From Steroidobacter sp. (GTDB taxonomy: Bacteria; Pseudomonadota; Gammaproteobacteria; Steroidobacterales; Steroidobacteraceae): a stretch of 35,616 nucleotides of DNA. The DNA lies in contig JAICPY010000037.1 of the NCBI GenBank assembly GCA_025929585.1, positions 1-35,616 of the forward strand. Reading direction: 5' to 3'. Below are positions 1 to 8,119 of the stretch, one piece after another. The number at the start of each line of letters is the position of its first letter. The first letter of the stretch is position 1. The notes under the pieces were generated by a model that worked only from the letters and a program-made list of their open reading frames with translations, did not search any database and was not told the origin of the DNA. Made by a program: the position numbers and the translations under genes.

Positions 1-99
1 CACACTGCCGCAGGTAATGAAGCGCAGCAAACTCTTATGCTCGTGCGACTTCAAATAAGCCTGAATATCAGAGGCGATCAGATCGGATTTGTGAGCCAT
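1..99 (-). CDS. cysN: Sulfate adenylyltransferase subunit 1 (CysN or CysNC), N-terminal fragment
   Basis: Reading left from the ATG at 99, 33 codons stay open to the window edge. The peptide starts [16 protein letters not shown] and reaches [10 protein letters not shown], which is the lead-in to the first GTPase loop of CysN (family continuation DDGKSTLIGRLL lies outside). CysN is the GTPase subunit of ATP sulfurylase, which with CysD makes adenosine 5'-phosphosulfate from ATP and sulfate. Whether an APS kinase domain is fused (CysNC) cannot be seen. cysD lies 131 bases upstream on the same strand, the usual cysDN order. The start codon is preceded by a pyrimidine-rich repeat arm, not by a clear ribosome binding site. 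Confidence 0.88.
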   Translation of the reverse strand, partial: MAHKSDLIASDIQAYLKSHEHKSLLRFITCGSV

Positions 100-108
100 G
101 GTCGGAAG

Positions 109-229
109 CGGGTCGTGACTAGTGACTAGCGGGTAGGAAGAGATGGCTAGAGGTGAGCTATGACATGTGCGGCACAGATTGAAAGGCAGAGCCTGCCTTA
201 CGACCCGCGCCCCGCGAGTCACGATTCAC
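109..229. repeat. Boundary inverted repeat A between cysD and cysN (GTGACTAGCGGGT family)
   Basis: The left arm at 109-134 carries GTGACTAGTGACTAGCGGGT. The right arm at 200-229 is an imperfect reverse complement (ACGACCCGCG... CGAGTCACGATTCAC). The left arm starts 10 bases from the cysN start codon and the right arm ends next to the cysD stop codon (231-233), so the arms bracket the whole intergenic gap. The same word recurs in the much better matched element at 13511-13775. It may act as a hairpin in the cysDN transcript; that role is inferred. Confidence 0.6.
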
Positions 230-230
230 T

Positions 231-1133
231 CTAAAAGTATCCTTCCTGCTTTTTCTTCTCCATCGAAGCGCTGCTGTCGTGGTCGATGACGCGGCCTTGG
301 CGTTCGGAGCTCGTGGTCAGCAGCATCTCTTGGATGATGGCGGGCAGTGTGTCGGCGCGGCTTTCAACGGCGCCGGTGAGCGGGTAACAACCCAACGTAC
401 GGAAACGCACCCAGCGCATTTCCGGCTTCTCTCGTTCCTTAAGAGGCATGCGATCATCGTCGACCATGATCAGAGCGCCATCGCGCTGCACGACGGGACG
501 GGGTTGCGAGAAATACAGGGGCACGATCGGGATGTTCTCCAAATAGATGTACTGCCAGATATCCAGCTCGGTCCAGTTCGACAGCGGAAAGACGCGCAGG
601 CTCTCGCCTTTGTTCTTTCGGGCGTTATACAAACGCCACAACTCCGGCCGCTGGCGCTTCGGATCCCACCGGTGCTGCGCGGAGCGGAACGAGAAAACCC
701 GCTCTTTGGCTCGCGATTTCTCTTCATCACGCCTGGCGCCGCCGAAGGCAGCGTCGAATCCATACTTGTCCAAAGCCTGCTTGAGGCCTTGAGTCTTCAT
801 GATATCCGTATGTACGGCCGAGCCATGCGTGAAGGGGCTGATCCCCTTCGCCAAGCCGTCCTGATTGATGTGAACCAGCAGCTCCAAACCGAGTTTGCGC
901 GTCGTCTCATCCCGAAACGCGATCATTTCTCGGAACTTCCAGGTGGTATCCACGTGTAGAAGGGGAAAAGGAGGCTTGGCGGGATAGAACGCTTTCATCG
1001 CCAAATGCAGCATCACGGAGCTGTCTTTGCCGATCGAATAAAGCATCACGGGGCGTTCGCATTCAGCGACAACTTCCCGCAGGATATGGATGCTTTCGGC
1101 CTCTAGGCGTTGCAGATGTGTCAGTCGGGTCAT
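231..1133 (-). CDS. cysD: Sulfate adenylyltransferase subunit 2 (CysD)
   Basis: This is a 300-residue protein with the family's usual length (about 300). The PP-loop is seen as SIGKDS at residues 33-38, followed by [12 protein letters not shown], and the protein ends in the typical basic tail [10 protein letters not shown]. CysD is the catalytic subunit of ATP sulfurylase, which acts in the cytoplasm with CysN in assimilatory sulfate activation. I chose the ATG at 1133 ([20 protein letters not shown]) because homologues start there. The frame stays open to 1244 with another ATG at 1187, but those extra residues ([10 protein letters not shown]...) look non-coding. cysN follows downstream after repeat A. 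No sulfur-starvation operator was recognised with confidence. Confidence 0.95.
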   Translation of the reverse strand: MTRLTHLQRLEAESIHILREVVAECERPVMLYSIGKDSSVMLHLAMKAFYPAKPPFPLLHVDTTWKFREMIAFRDETTRKLGLELLVHINQDGLAKGISPFTHGSAVHTDIMKTQGLKQALDKYGFDAAFGGARRDEEKSRAKERVFSFRSAQHRWDPKRQRPELWRLYNARKNKGESLRVFPLSNWTELDIWQYIYLENIPIVPLYFSQPRPVVQRDGALIMVDDDRMPLKEREKPEMRWVRFRTLGCYPLTGAVESRADTLPAIIQEMLLTTSSERQGRVIDHDSSASMEKKKQEGYF

Positions 1134-1473
1134 TTTCTCGAATGCGCGGTGCTTGCCGCCCTGGTCTCGGGTCGTCTTTTGGGTCATGCGTAACGCACCA
1201 TTGTGGGGGAAAGGTGCACATCTGCATATTTCAGGTGGTTCCAAACGGCTCGCACTTGGTTATAAGAGGGTCTGAAAGGCCCTGCCTGGTCAACGCCCGC
1301 CGCCTTGGTGCGTTTAACGGTGCAACGCGTCCGTTTGTTTCGCCGCTGCATCTATGACGTAAGGTTGAGGGAACGAACCAACGACGTCTGAAGCAATCTA
1401 CGACAATCTACGATAGGTGCGATGCCGCTCCAGGCTTGGGCTCGGAGCTCACGAGTCTGGTGCGGGATTTTTG
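1134..1473. other. Divergent intergenic region between cysD and the efflux operon
   Basis: This 340-base stretch has no convincing gene. It should hold promoters for cysD (leftward) and for the outer-membrane factor (rightward). On the minus strand a TATAAC-like -10 candidate lies near 1260. The only clear structure is the perfect tandem decamer at 1394-1413, listed separately. Frames running through it on both strands are extensions or shadows of the flanking genes. None of the boundary inverted repeats seen elsewhere is present. Confidence 0.5.
1394..1413. repeat. Perfect tandem decamer CAATCTACGA x2, possible operator
   Basis: CAATCTACGA occurs twice head to tail (1394-1403 and 1404-1413), 60 bases before the efflux operon start codon. 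One full helical turn between copies would suit a dimeric or cooperative regulator. No regulator gene for the pump is adjacent, so the role is a guess. Confidence 0.35.
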
Positions 1474-2952
1474 ATGCAAGAGGTTTCAGCGATTCTTCGT
1501 TCTGAGCGCCGGTTGTCCGTGTGGGCGCCGCTTTTCGCCTTTTTACTGGCCGTATCGGTGATCGCGGGCTGCGCAGTCGGTCCCGACTATCGAGCTCCCG
1601 AAACTCAAACGCCAGATGAGTGGCATCTCGCCCCATCGGCCGGGGTGCGGGTGGAATCCGCGCAGGCTCCCTCGCTTGCGGACTGGTGGACGTCGTTCGA
1701 AGATCCGATGCTCTCGAACCTGATCGAGCGAGCAATCGCGGACAATAAGACCGTTCAGCAGGCACGTGCACGCGTCATCGAGGCGCGTGCCCGACGCGGC
1801 GCTGCCGCCGGCTCGTTTCTTCCTTCGATCAATGCTTCGGCGGGAGCGAGTCGAACCGATTCCGAGCGCCGCTTCATCGATCCCGATGACGATTTCGAAG
1901 TGGCATCTGCGGATGAAATCTACACCGCAGGGTTCGATGCCAGCTGGGAGCTCGATCTTTTCGGCGGCCAACGACGGGCCTTCGAAGCCGCAACCGCGCA
2001 ACTGGGCGCGAGCGAGGCGGATCTTCGCGACGCGCTCGTGACATTGCTCGGTGATGTCGCTCTGAACTACACGAACCTGCGCACGGCGCAAGCGAGGCTC
2101 GACTTTGCCGAACGTAACCTTGCAGCCCAAGCTGAGTTGTTGGACATCACGCACTGGCGTGCAGAAGCCGGGCTCGCGAGCGTGCTGGATGTCGAGCAGG
2201 CACAAACTAGTTACCAACAGACGCGCGCACAAATTCCTTCTCTCGAGTCGAGCTTGACGCAGGCACTGAATCGTCTGGATGTACTCACAGGACAAGTACC
2301 TGGATCGTTGTCCGTGCAGCTCAATGAACGCAAACCCGTGCCGACCGCGCCAGAGGAAATCGTCACGGGTGTGCCTGCAGACGTGGTGCGCCGACGTCCC
2401 GATATCCGAGCGGCCGAGCGCCGGCTTGCAGCACAGAGCGCTCAAGTGGGTGTTGCGACTGCGGCTTTGTATCCCAGTCTTTCACTGAGCGGATCGATCG
2501 GTTTGCAGTCGTTGAACGCGAGTGATGTGCTGGATGGATCGCAAACAGATCGGCTCGGCCTGTCATTGCGAATCCCATTGTTTGCTGGTGGCGCTTTGCG
2601 CCAGAACCTGCGCGCGCAATACGCCGTGTTGGATCAGGCTTTCGCGACTTACGAGGCAACCGTGCTGGCTGCGTTCGAGGAAGTCGAGAACGCGTTGATC
2701 GCATGGACGACCGAGCAACGTCGCCGCGAAGCACTTGGCCTGGCGGTAGAGAGCGCGCGGCGCGCTCGTGAGCTGGCGCTTGTCCAATACAACTCCGGCC
2801 TGGTCGATTTTCAAACCGTCCTCACCGCCGATCGTCAGCTCATCTCACTGGAAGATTCGCTTGCCGTCAGTGATGGCGAGCGCACGGCCAACCTCGTCCG
2901 GCTTTACAAGGCCCTCGGCGGGGGCTGGTCGGTTTACCCCGCGGCACCCTAG
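1474..2952 (+). CDS. NodT-family outer-membrane efflux lipoprotein (TolC-like)
   Basis: This 492-residue protein starts with a lipoprotein signal peptide: a basic n-region (residues 7-13), a hydrophobic stretch about 15-28, and lipobox VIAGC followed by AVGPDYRAPE, the standard opening of NodT/OprM-type factors. Two outer-membrane efflux domains follow, with characteristic PDIRAAERRLAAQ and ALYPSLSLSGSIG segments. It should form the trimeric outer-membrane channel for the exporter encoded next. The ATG at 1474 was chosen because it puts the signal peptide at the N-terminus; a GTG at 1417 in the same frame would add 19 unlikely residues. The gene for the membrane-fusion protein begins 7 bases after its stop, indicating one operon. 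Confidence 0.92.
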   Translation: MQEVSAILRSERRLSVWAPLFAFLLAVSVIAGCAVGPDYRAPETQTPDEWHLAPSAGVRVESAQAPSLADWWTSFEDPMLSNLIERAIADNKTVQQARARVIEARARRGAAAGSFLPSINASAGASRTDSERRFIDPDDDFEVASADEIYTAGFDASWELDLFGGQRRAFEAATAQLGASEADLRDALVTLLGDVALNYTNLRTAQARLDFAERNLAAQAELLDITHWRAEAGLASVLDVEQAQTSYQQTRAQIPSLESSLTQALNRLDVLTGQVPGSLSVQLNERKPVPTAPEEIVTGVPADVVRRRPDIRAAERRLAAQSAQVGVATAALYPSLSLSGSIGLQSLNASDVLDGSQTDRLGLSLRIPLFAGGALRQNLRAQYAVLDQAFATYEATVLAAFEEVENALIAWTTEQRRREALGLAVESARRARELALVQYNSGLVDFQTVLTADRQLISLEDSLAVSDGERTANLVRLYKALGGGWSVYPAAP

Positions 2953-2959
2953 ATAATTC

Positions 2960-4375
2960 ATGGATACAGAGACACACACACCCGATATAGCCCAGACGCT
3001 AGGAACTCCTTCGCGCGAGCCTCAGGGATGGAAGCGCTGGCTGAGGTGGCTCGTACTCGCGGCACTCGCGCTCGCGATCCTGTATTTCATCTTCGGCCGA
3101 GCGAGCACCGGTCCTACGAAGTACATCACTCAGGAAGTCACGCGCGGCGACTTGACCGTTACGGTGACCGCCACCGGTAATCTGGAGCCACGCAATCAGG
3201 TGGATATCGGCAGCGAGTTGTCCGGCACGATCCGCGCCGTCAATGCCGATGTAAACGATGAAGTGAAGGCTGGCCAGGTACTGGCTGTGCTCGATACGAC
3301 ACGTCTGCGTGCACAAGTATTGCAGGCGGAAAGCTCGTTGGCTTCCGCGCAAGCTCGAGTGCTTCAAAGCGACGCGAGCGAGAAGGAAGCCAAAGCAAAT
3401 CTCGCGAGGCTGTTCAAGGTTCGAGAGCTCAGCAACAACAAACTCCCCTCGCAGCAGGATTTGGACGTGGCAGAGGCCGCTGTCGCCCGTGCGGCTGGGG
3501 AAACAGCTGCCGCTCGCGCCGCCGTCGCGCAAGCTCGAGCGAATCTCGAAGCCGTAAGGACGGACCTGAGCAAAACCGACATTCGTTCTCCGATCAATGG
3601 TGTCGTGCTGGTGCGATCGGTGGAGCTCGGCCAAACAGTGGCGGCTTCGTTGCAAGCACCGGTGCTGTTCACGCTTGCCGAAGATCTCAAGAAAATGGAG
3701 CTGCACGTTTCAGTGGATGAAGCGGATGTCGGATCGGTCGAAGTCGGACAGGAAGCAACGTTCACTGTCGACGCATTTCCGAACCGCAGTTTCGCAGCTC
3801 GCATCACGCAAGTGCATTTCGCATCGAGCAACACACAAAGCGCGAGCTCCGCTTCGGGCAGCTCCGGCGGCAGTGCAACCTCGACTGGCGTAGTGACCTA
3901 CGAAACCGTATTGGAAGTCGACAATTCGGAATTGCTGTTGCGGCCGGGCATGACTGCGACAGCGGAGATCGTTACGACGAACATCACCGATGCCGTGCTC
4001 GTTCCGAATGCCGCGTTGCGTTTCACACCCGAAGGCGTGCAGGTGCCGGGACAACCCGCGCAAGCTGATCAGCAACGCGGTCCGCTCTCGGCCTTGATGC
4101 CACGCTTTCGTCGACGTGGGTCTGGAGGCGGCGAGCAAGGCTCGCGTCGCATCGGACGCGCATGGGTATCGCAACAAGGCCAGCCTGCATTGGTTCTGTT
4201 CCGAGCCGGGATGAGCGACGGCAGAGTGACGCAAGTGTTGCCGCTCGAGCCGAACGCAAATCTGGGACGCCTTTCCGCAGCAGAGGATGAAGGCGTAGCC
4301 GCCGCGCTTGCGCGCAAGCTCGAGCCGGGTACTCGAGTGATCGTCGATGCCGAGAACGCTGCTGCCAAGAGATGA
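2960..4375 (+). CDS. MacA-like periplasmic adaptor (membrane-fusion protein)
   Basis: This 471-residue HlyD/MacA-type adaptor has an N-terminal membrane anchor at about residues 28-45. The first half of the lipoyl domain follows (GNLEPRNQVDIGSELSGTI), then a long Ala/Gln-rich alpha-helical hairpin (about 105-190), the second lipoyl half (IRSPINGVVLVRSVELGQTV) and a beta-barrel domain. Two low-complexity insertions are unusual: a Ser/Gly stretch near 290-305 and an Arg/Gly-rich stretch near 370-395 (FRRRGSGGGEQGSRR). It links the inner-membrane ABC permease to the outer-membrane factor in a tripartite exporter. Its stop overlaps the ATPase start by four bases (ATGA), implying translational coupling. 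The substrate is unknown; MacAB relatives export peptides, macrolides or lipids. Confidence 0.9.
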   Translation: MDTETHTPDIAQTLGTPSREPQGWKRWLRWLVLAALALAILYFIFGRASTGPTKYITQEVTRGDLTVTVTATGNLEPRNQVDIGSELSGTIRAVNADVNDEVKAGQVLAVLDTTRLRAQVLQAESSLASAQARVLQSDASEKEAKANLARLFKVRELSNNKLPSQQDLDVAEAAVARAAGETAAARAAVAQARANLEAVRTDLSKTDIRSPINGVVLVRSVELGQTVAASLQAPVLFTLAEDLKKMELHVSVDEADVGSVEVGQEATFTVDAFPNRSFAARITQVHFASSNTQSASSASGSSGGSATSTGVVTYETVLEVDNSELLLRPGMTATAEIVTTNITDAVLVPNAALRFTPEGVQVPGQPAQADQQRGPLSALMPRFRRRGSGGGEQGSRRIGRAWVSQQGQPALVLFRAGMSDGRVTQVLPLEPNANLGRLSAAEDEGVAAALARKLEPGTRVIVDAENAAAKR

Positions 4376-5103
4376 ACAGCGCGCACTCACCTGCGATGAT
4401 CGAGCTTTCGCAAGTCACCAAATTCTATGGCGAAGGCGAGGGCGAAGTTCGCGCACTGCGCGGCATCGATCTGCGTATCGAAGCTGGTGAGTTCGTCGCT
4501 GTGATGGGGCCCAGCGGCTCCGGCAAGTCCACTTGCATGAACATTCTCGGCTGCCTCGACACCCCGACATCGGGACACTATCGATTCCTCGGCGTGCCAG
4601 TCGGTGAAATGAGCGCGGATCAGCGTGCGCTACTACGTCGCAACTACCTCGGTTTCGTGTTCCAGGGATTCAATCTGCTCAGCCGAACGACGGCACTGGA
4701 GAATGTCGAGTTGCCACTTGTCTATCGTGGTCTGCCTGCTGCTGAACGTCATGTACGTGCGAAGAAGGCATTGCTCGAAGTCGGTCTAACAGGCCGCGAA
4801 TCGCATGTGCCGAGCCAATTATCTGGAGGTCAACAACAGCGCGTCGCAATCGCACGAGCGATTGTTTCGCAGCCGCGCGTTTTATTCGCCGATGAACCCA
4901 CCGGCAATCTCGACAGCGCGACCAGTGTCGAGATCATGAAGCTGCTGACAGCGCTCAACGAGCAGCGCGGCATCACCATCGTGATGGTCACGCACGAGCC
5001 CGACATTGCCGCTTGGACGCACCGAGTTGTGAAATTCAGAGATGGACTGATCGAGAACGATGAAGTTGTTCGCCGCTCCGAGTCTGCGGTCCGTAGTCTG
5101 TAG
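4372..5103 (+). CDS. MacB/LolD-type ABC transporter ATP-binding protein
   Basis: A complete 243-residue nucleotide-binding subunit. It shows Walker A GPSGSGKST (residues 46-54), the Q-loop region FQGFNLL, ABC signature LSGGQQQRVAIARA, Walker B VLFADEPTGNLD and the switch histidine in VMVTHEP. The ATG overlaps the adaptor stop; a second in-frame ATG at 4396 (MIELSQVTKF) is possible. In E. coli MacB the ATPase and permease are one polypeptide; here they are two genes, as in the LolD/LolC or YvrO-like layout. The last residues (SAVRSL and stop) are encoded inside the left arm of an inverted repeat, so the C-terminus may have been replaced by repeat sequence. Confidence 0.93.
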   Translation: MNSAHSPAMIELSQVTKFYGEGEGEVRALRGIDLRIEAGEFVAVMGPSGSGKSTCMNILGCLDTPTSGHYRFLGVPVGEMSADQRALLRRNYLGFVFQGFNLLSRTTALENVELPLVYRGLPAAERHVRAKKALLEVGLTGRESHVPSQLSGGQQQRVAIARAIVSQPRVLFADEPTGNLDSATSVEIMKLLTALNEQRGITIVMVTHEPDIAAWTHRVVKFRDGLIENDEVVRRSESAVRSL

Positions 5104-5180
5104 TCCGCAGCCAGATGAAGCCTGCGGCACTCGTACGAGCAACTCTGGCCTGCAGACTACGGACTGCAGACTAAGGACTG
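5081..5180. repeat. Boundary inverted repeat B (GTCTGCAGTCCGTAG family)
   Basis: The left arm at 5081-5110 and right arm at 5150-5180 are imperfect inverted copies built from permuted words of the type GTCCGTAGTCTG and GTCTGCAG. A six-base inner extension GCCAGA/TCTGGC lies inside. The left arm covers the last codons and TAG stop of the ATPase gene; the right arm ends 7 bases before the permease ATG. The RNA could fold into a hairpin between two subunit genes and tune their ratio (inference). Related arms occur at 6409-6438 and 16241-16343. Confidence 0.65.
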
Positions 5181-5187
5181 TACAGCC

Positions 5188-6399
5188 ATGTTCCTGAACG
5201 CCCTGCTGCTCGCGCTTCGAGAAATCCGCCGCAACGTGTTGCGATCTTCGCTCACCATTCTCGGCATCGTGATCGGCGTTGCCTCGGTGATTACAATGGT
5301 GACGATCGGCGAGGGGGCGACGGCGCAGGTGCAGGCCGATATGCAAAAGCTCGGCACGAACCTCTTGCAAGTGTTTCGCGGCCAAGGTTGGGGTGGTGGC
5401 GGCGGGGCGCGCACTGCCTCACCTCCCTTCACGTTGGACGACGTGCGGGCGATCGAGCAAGAGATCTCGGGGATACGTGCTGTAGCACCGAGCGCGAGCA
5501 CTGGCGCGCAGGCGATTTACGGCAACACGAACTGGTCGACCCAAGTGACGGGTACCAGCGATAAATATCTAGAGGTTCGCGATTGGACGCTCGCGAACGG
5601 GCGTAATTTTTCAGAATCCGAACTGCGCTCCGGCGCCGCCGTGTGCATCTTGGGGGATTCCGTCAAGCAAGAATTGTTCGGTAGTCAGGACCCGGTCGGC
5701 GCGAATATTCGTTTGCAGAGACTTTCCTGCCAGGTGATCGGCGTGCTTACTGCGAAAGGTCAGTCCGGCTTCGGGCAGAATCAAGACGACATCGTGCTCG
5801 TACCGCTTCGCATGCTACAGCGCAGATTGGTCGGCAACTCCGACGTCAATAACATCATGGTGTCCGCGCGCGATGCGGCGTCGACAGAAAAGGTGCAGCA
5901 AGACATCGAACGCTTGATGCGCGAGCGCCGGAAAATTCGCGACGGCGCGGAAGACGATTTCAACGTGCGCGATTTGCAAGAGATCACCAGCGCGTTCACC
6001 AACTCCTCGCGAGTTCTCACCGCTTTGCTGAGTGCGGTTGCGGCCGTCAGCCTCGTTGTCGGAGGTGTCGGCATCATGAACATCATGCTGGTCTCGGTCA
6101 CGGAGCGAACGCGGGAAATCGGCACGCGTCTCGCGGTTGGTGCGATGGCGCGCGATGTATTGCTGCAGTTCCTGGTTGAAGCAGTGACCCTCGCCGCCTT
6201 CGGCGGAATCATCGGCATCATTCTCGGACTCGCCGCCGGGATCCTCGCGAATAATGCCTTCAACGTTCCGTACGTATTCAACCCGGGAATCATCTTAGTG
6301 TCGTTCGCGTTCTCTGCCGCCGTTGGAATCGTGTTCGGCTATTTCCCTGCACGCCGCGCGGCGCAGCTCGATCCGATCGAGGCGTTGAGGCATGAATGA
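5188..6399 (+). CDS. MacB/FtsX-type ABC transporter permease
   Basis: This 403-residue permease has the MacB topology. One N-terminal membrane helix (about residues 17-40, LTILGIVIGVASVITMVTIG) is followed by a large periplasmic domain (about 45-270). Three C-terminal helices form the FtsX domain, with the signature VGGVGIMNIMLVSVTERTREIGTRLAVGA, and the protein ends in PARRAAQLDPIEALRHE. It couples ATP hydrolysis by the upstream ATPase to export through the adaptor and outer-membrane channel. A Gly-rich run (GWGGGGGAR) sits early in the periplasmic domain. It is the last clear subunit of the 1474-6399 operon and is separated from the ATPase gene only by inverted repeat B. Confidence 0.93.
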   Translation: MFLNALLLALREIRRNVLRSSLTILGIVIGVASVITMVTIGEGATAQVQADMQKLGTNLLQVFRGQGWGGGGGARTASPPFTLDDVRAIEQEISGIRAVAPSASTGAQAIYGNTNWSTQVTGTSDKYLEVRDWTLANGRNFSESELRSGAAVCILGDSVKQELFGSQDPVGANIRLQRLSCQVIGVLTAKGQSGFGQNQDDIVLVPLRMLQRRLVGNSDVNNIMVSARDAASTEKVQQDIERLMRERRKIRDGAEDDFNVRDLQEITSAFTNSSRVLTALLSAVAAVSLVVGGVGIMNIMLVSVTERTREIGTRLAVGAMARDVLLQFLVEAVTLAAFGGIIGIILGLAAGILANNAFNVPYVFNPGIILVSFAFSAAVGIVFGYFPARRAAQLDPIEALRHE

Positions 6400-6408
6400 A
6401 GGAGACGG

Positions 6409-6438
6409 AGTCTGCAGTCCGTAGTCCTTGGTCTGCAG
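6409..6438. repeat. Solo boundary-repeat arm C (GTCTGCAG family)
   Basis: A single copy of AGTCTGCAGTCCGTAGTCC continuing to TTGGTCTGCAG begins 10 bases after the permease stop. Its 22-base core differs at one position from the left arm at 16241-16271, about 10 kb away, but no inverted partner is visible before the next gene. It may be a decayed or half element. Confidence 0.55.
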
Positions 6439-6505
6439 CGGCATAAGATGTCGGCGCTCCATTTCAGCCAAGGAACGAACGAAGCGGCTTCGTAGTTGAA
6501 GCCCA

Positions 6506-7318
6506 GTGACGTGCGCTCCTCGCATATCTTGGCTCCTTCTGGTCGCGCTTCCTCTGTGTGACGGGTGCTCGAGCTTGCCTTCGGGTCGCGGATGGGGTGA
6601 AGACGCGACGATCGCACCGGGATGGGACCGGGTCGGTATGGCAGCACGCAATGCTGCGGCAGATCCCTGGGTTTGGGCGCCGCTGATCGGCGCCGCCGTA
6701 TTTCAGATCGACGACTGGGATCGGCGAAGCTCTAATTGGGCTCGAGAGCACACGCCGGTATTCGGTTCTCAGAGCAGTGCGGAGCAGTGGAGCGATGATC
6801 TGCGCAAGGCGTCCGTGCATGTGCATCACGCGACGCTATTATTTACTCCGAGCAGCGATGAACCCGGTGAATGGTTCTGGAATAAGGCGAAAGGAACTCT
6901 GGTGCAGATAGCCGGCGTGAGTACCACTAGCCAGCTGACAGTGGAGCTCAAGGACTTGGCGAACCGAGAACGTCCCAACGCTCTGGCACGTGAGAGCTTC
7001 CCCTCTGGTCACGCTTCCTCTTCTGCGGTCCATACACGCTTCGCCTCGCGAAATCTCAGATCCATCGATCTGCCGCCAAAGGTAAAGAGTGTGGCCGACG
7101 CTGGGCTGTACGCTCTTACGATCGGCACTTCATGGGCCCGCATCGAAGCAGGGTGGCACTATCCTTCAGATACGCTCGCCGGCATGGCGCTCGGCAATTT
7201 CATCGCATCGTTCTTCAACGATGCGTTCTTGGGGCTGGATGGCACCGAGACCACGGCATTCGCGGTGACGGCGACACCCGATGGTGCGCAATTAGCTTTT
7301 CGAGTTGCTTTCAAATAG
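6506..7318 (+). CDS. PAP2-family phosphatase, exported
   Basis: A 270-residue protein carrying all three phosphatidic-acid-phosphatase signatures: K-x6-RP (KDLANRERP, about 148-156), PSGH (about 167-170) and R-x5-H-x3-D (RIEAGWHYPSD, about 211-221). The catalytic histidines are therefore present. Such enzymes dephosphorylate lipid phosphates such as undecaprenyl pyrophosphate or phosphatidate. The N-terminus is a signal peptide (ISWLLLVALPL) followed by CDGCSS; a cysteine there could be lipidated, although the lipobox is not canonical. I used the GTG at 6506 because the signal peptide needs it and no earlier ATG exists. It follows the exporter operon by 106 bases and may be co-transcribed. 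Confidence 0.85.
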   Translation: MTCAPRISWLLLVALPLCDGCSSLPSGRGWGEDATIAPGWDRVGMAARNAAADPWVWAPLIGAAVFQIDDWDRRSSNWAREHTPVFGSQSSAEQWSDDLRKASVHVHHATLLFTPSSDEPGEWFWNKAKGTLVQIAGVSTTSQLTVELKDLANRERPNALARESFPSGHASSSAVHTRFASRNLRSIDLPPKVKSVADAGLYALTIGTSWARIEAGWHYPSDTLAGMALGNFIASFFNDAFLGLDGTETTAFAVTATPDGAQLAFRVAFK

Positions 7319-7322
7319 CGCA

Positions 7323-7880
7323 CTAACGCGACTGTTTCCACTTGATGCTGCAGCCGATGCTGGGTTGCTGCTCGGCAGGGACAGGTTTGTCTGCAAGGAC
7401 TGCGTCGCATGCCCTGCGCATGTCGGCACCCGTGACGGGGATATTGTTGCGAGGCCGGCTGCCATCGAACTGACCTCGATAGACAAGCTTTCGCGAGCGA
7501 TCGAACAAAAAGAAGTCAGGTGTACAAGCGGCTTTGTAGGCCTGAGCGATTTTTTGCGTTTCATCGAAAAGATAAGGAAACGTGTAACCGGCCGCTGCCG
7601 CCTCCTGCGCCATGCCTTCCGGCCCGTCCTGCGGATAAGTTTCGATGTCATTCGCCGCGATCCCAACCACCGCAACGCCGCGCGGGTGATACTCGCGCGC
7701 AAAGTGCGAGAAACCTTCACGGATGTGCTGCACGTAAGGGCAGTGATTGCAGATGAAGGCGACTAGCAGAGCCGGCGAGGCAGCGAAGTCATCGATGGAG
7801 ACGATGTGTCCCCGAAAGTCAGGCAGCCGGAATGCGGGCGCCTGCGTACCTAGGGGAAGCATGTTGGATTCGGTGGCCAT
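7323..7880 (-). CDS. Thioredoxin-like / AhpC-TSA family protein
   Basis: A 185-residue cytoplasmic redoxin. It opens with the AhpC/TSA-like segment MLPLGTQAPAFRLPDFRG, and an active-site CxxC is visible as C44-NH-C47 within AFICNHCPYVQHI. FDETQKIAQAYKAACTPDFF includes the conserved cis-proline region of the thioredoxin fold. It probably handles thiol-disulfide or peroxide chemistry; the exact substrate is unknown. The start at 7880 (MATESNML) is favoured over upstream in-frame codons because homologous redoxins begin here and because the repeat arm ends exactly at this codon. It is divergent from the S-formylglutathione hydrolase gene, and the two share nearly the same leader. No purine-rich ribosome binding site is seen. 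Confidence 0.88.
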   Translation of the reverse strand: MATESNMLPLGTQAPAFRLPDFRGHIVSIDDFAASPALLVAFICNHCPYVQHIREGFSHFAREYHPRGVAVVGIAANDIETYPQDGPEGMAQEAAAAGYTFPYLFDETQKIAQAYKAACTPDFFLFDRSRKLVYRGQFDGSRPRNNIPVTGADMRRACDAVLADKPVPAEQQPSIGCSIKWKQSR

Positions 7881-8119
7881 AGGAGAGAAGGCGATAGGGG
7901 ATAGCGGATAGGGGATAGTTTTAAATAGGCGCGAGTCAGGATACACAATCGCCGCGTGCTCATCTTCCTGGGGCTTTTCCATAGGTGTTGAAGATTATTT
8001 GCAGTGTAGATTCTTCTCAGCGACACATTTGGGATGGCCAACAAGGTCGCTTACATGGAGAATCATTCTTCTTCGACCATCCCCTATCCGCTATCCCCGA
8101 TCGCCTTCTCTCTCCTATG
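7878..8119. repeat. Boundary inverted repeat D, shared leader of two divergent genes (GGATAGC family)
   Basis: The left arm at 7878-7914 and right arm at 8081-8119 are inverted copies with one mismatch and one two-base indel over about 37 bases, including both start codons. Each gene is therefore preceded by the same leader, reading CCCCTATCCGCTATCCCC then a CTTCTCTCCT-type pyrimidine tract and ATG. About 166 bases of unrelated sequence lie between the arms. The word GGATAGCGGATAGGGGATAG recurs at the end of the caspase-like gene (34493-34522). Confidence 0.85.

Noticed and set aside
279-959. A 226-codon open frame on the plus strand across cysD.
   Set aside because: It is antisense to a clearly identified cysD and lacks a recognisable domain; high-GC codon usage leaves such frames open.
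1543-2445. A 300-codon minus-strand frame across the outer-membrane factor; similar frames occur at 2999-3706 and 3710-4390.
   Set aside because: They mirror strongly supported efflux genes and show no domain or initiation signal.
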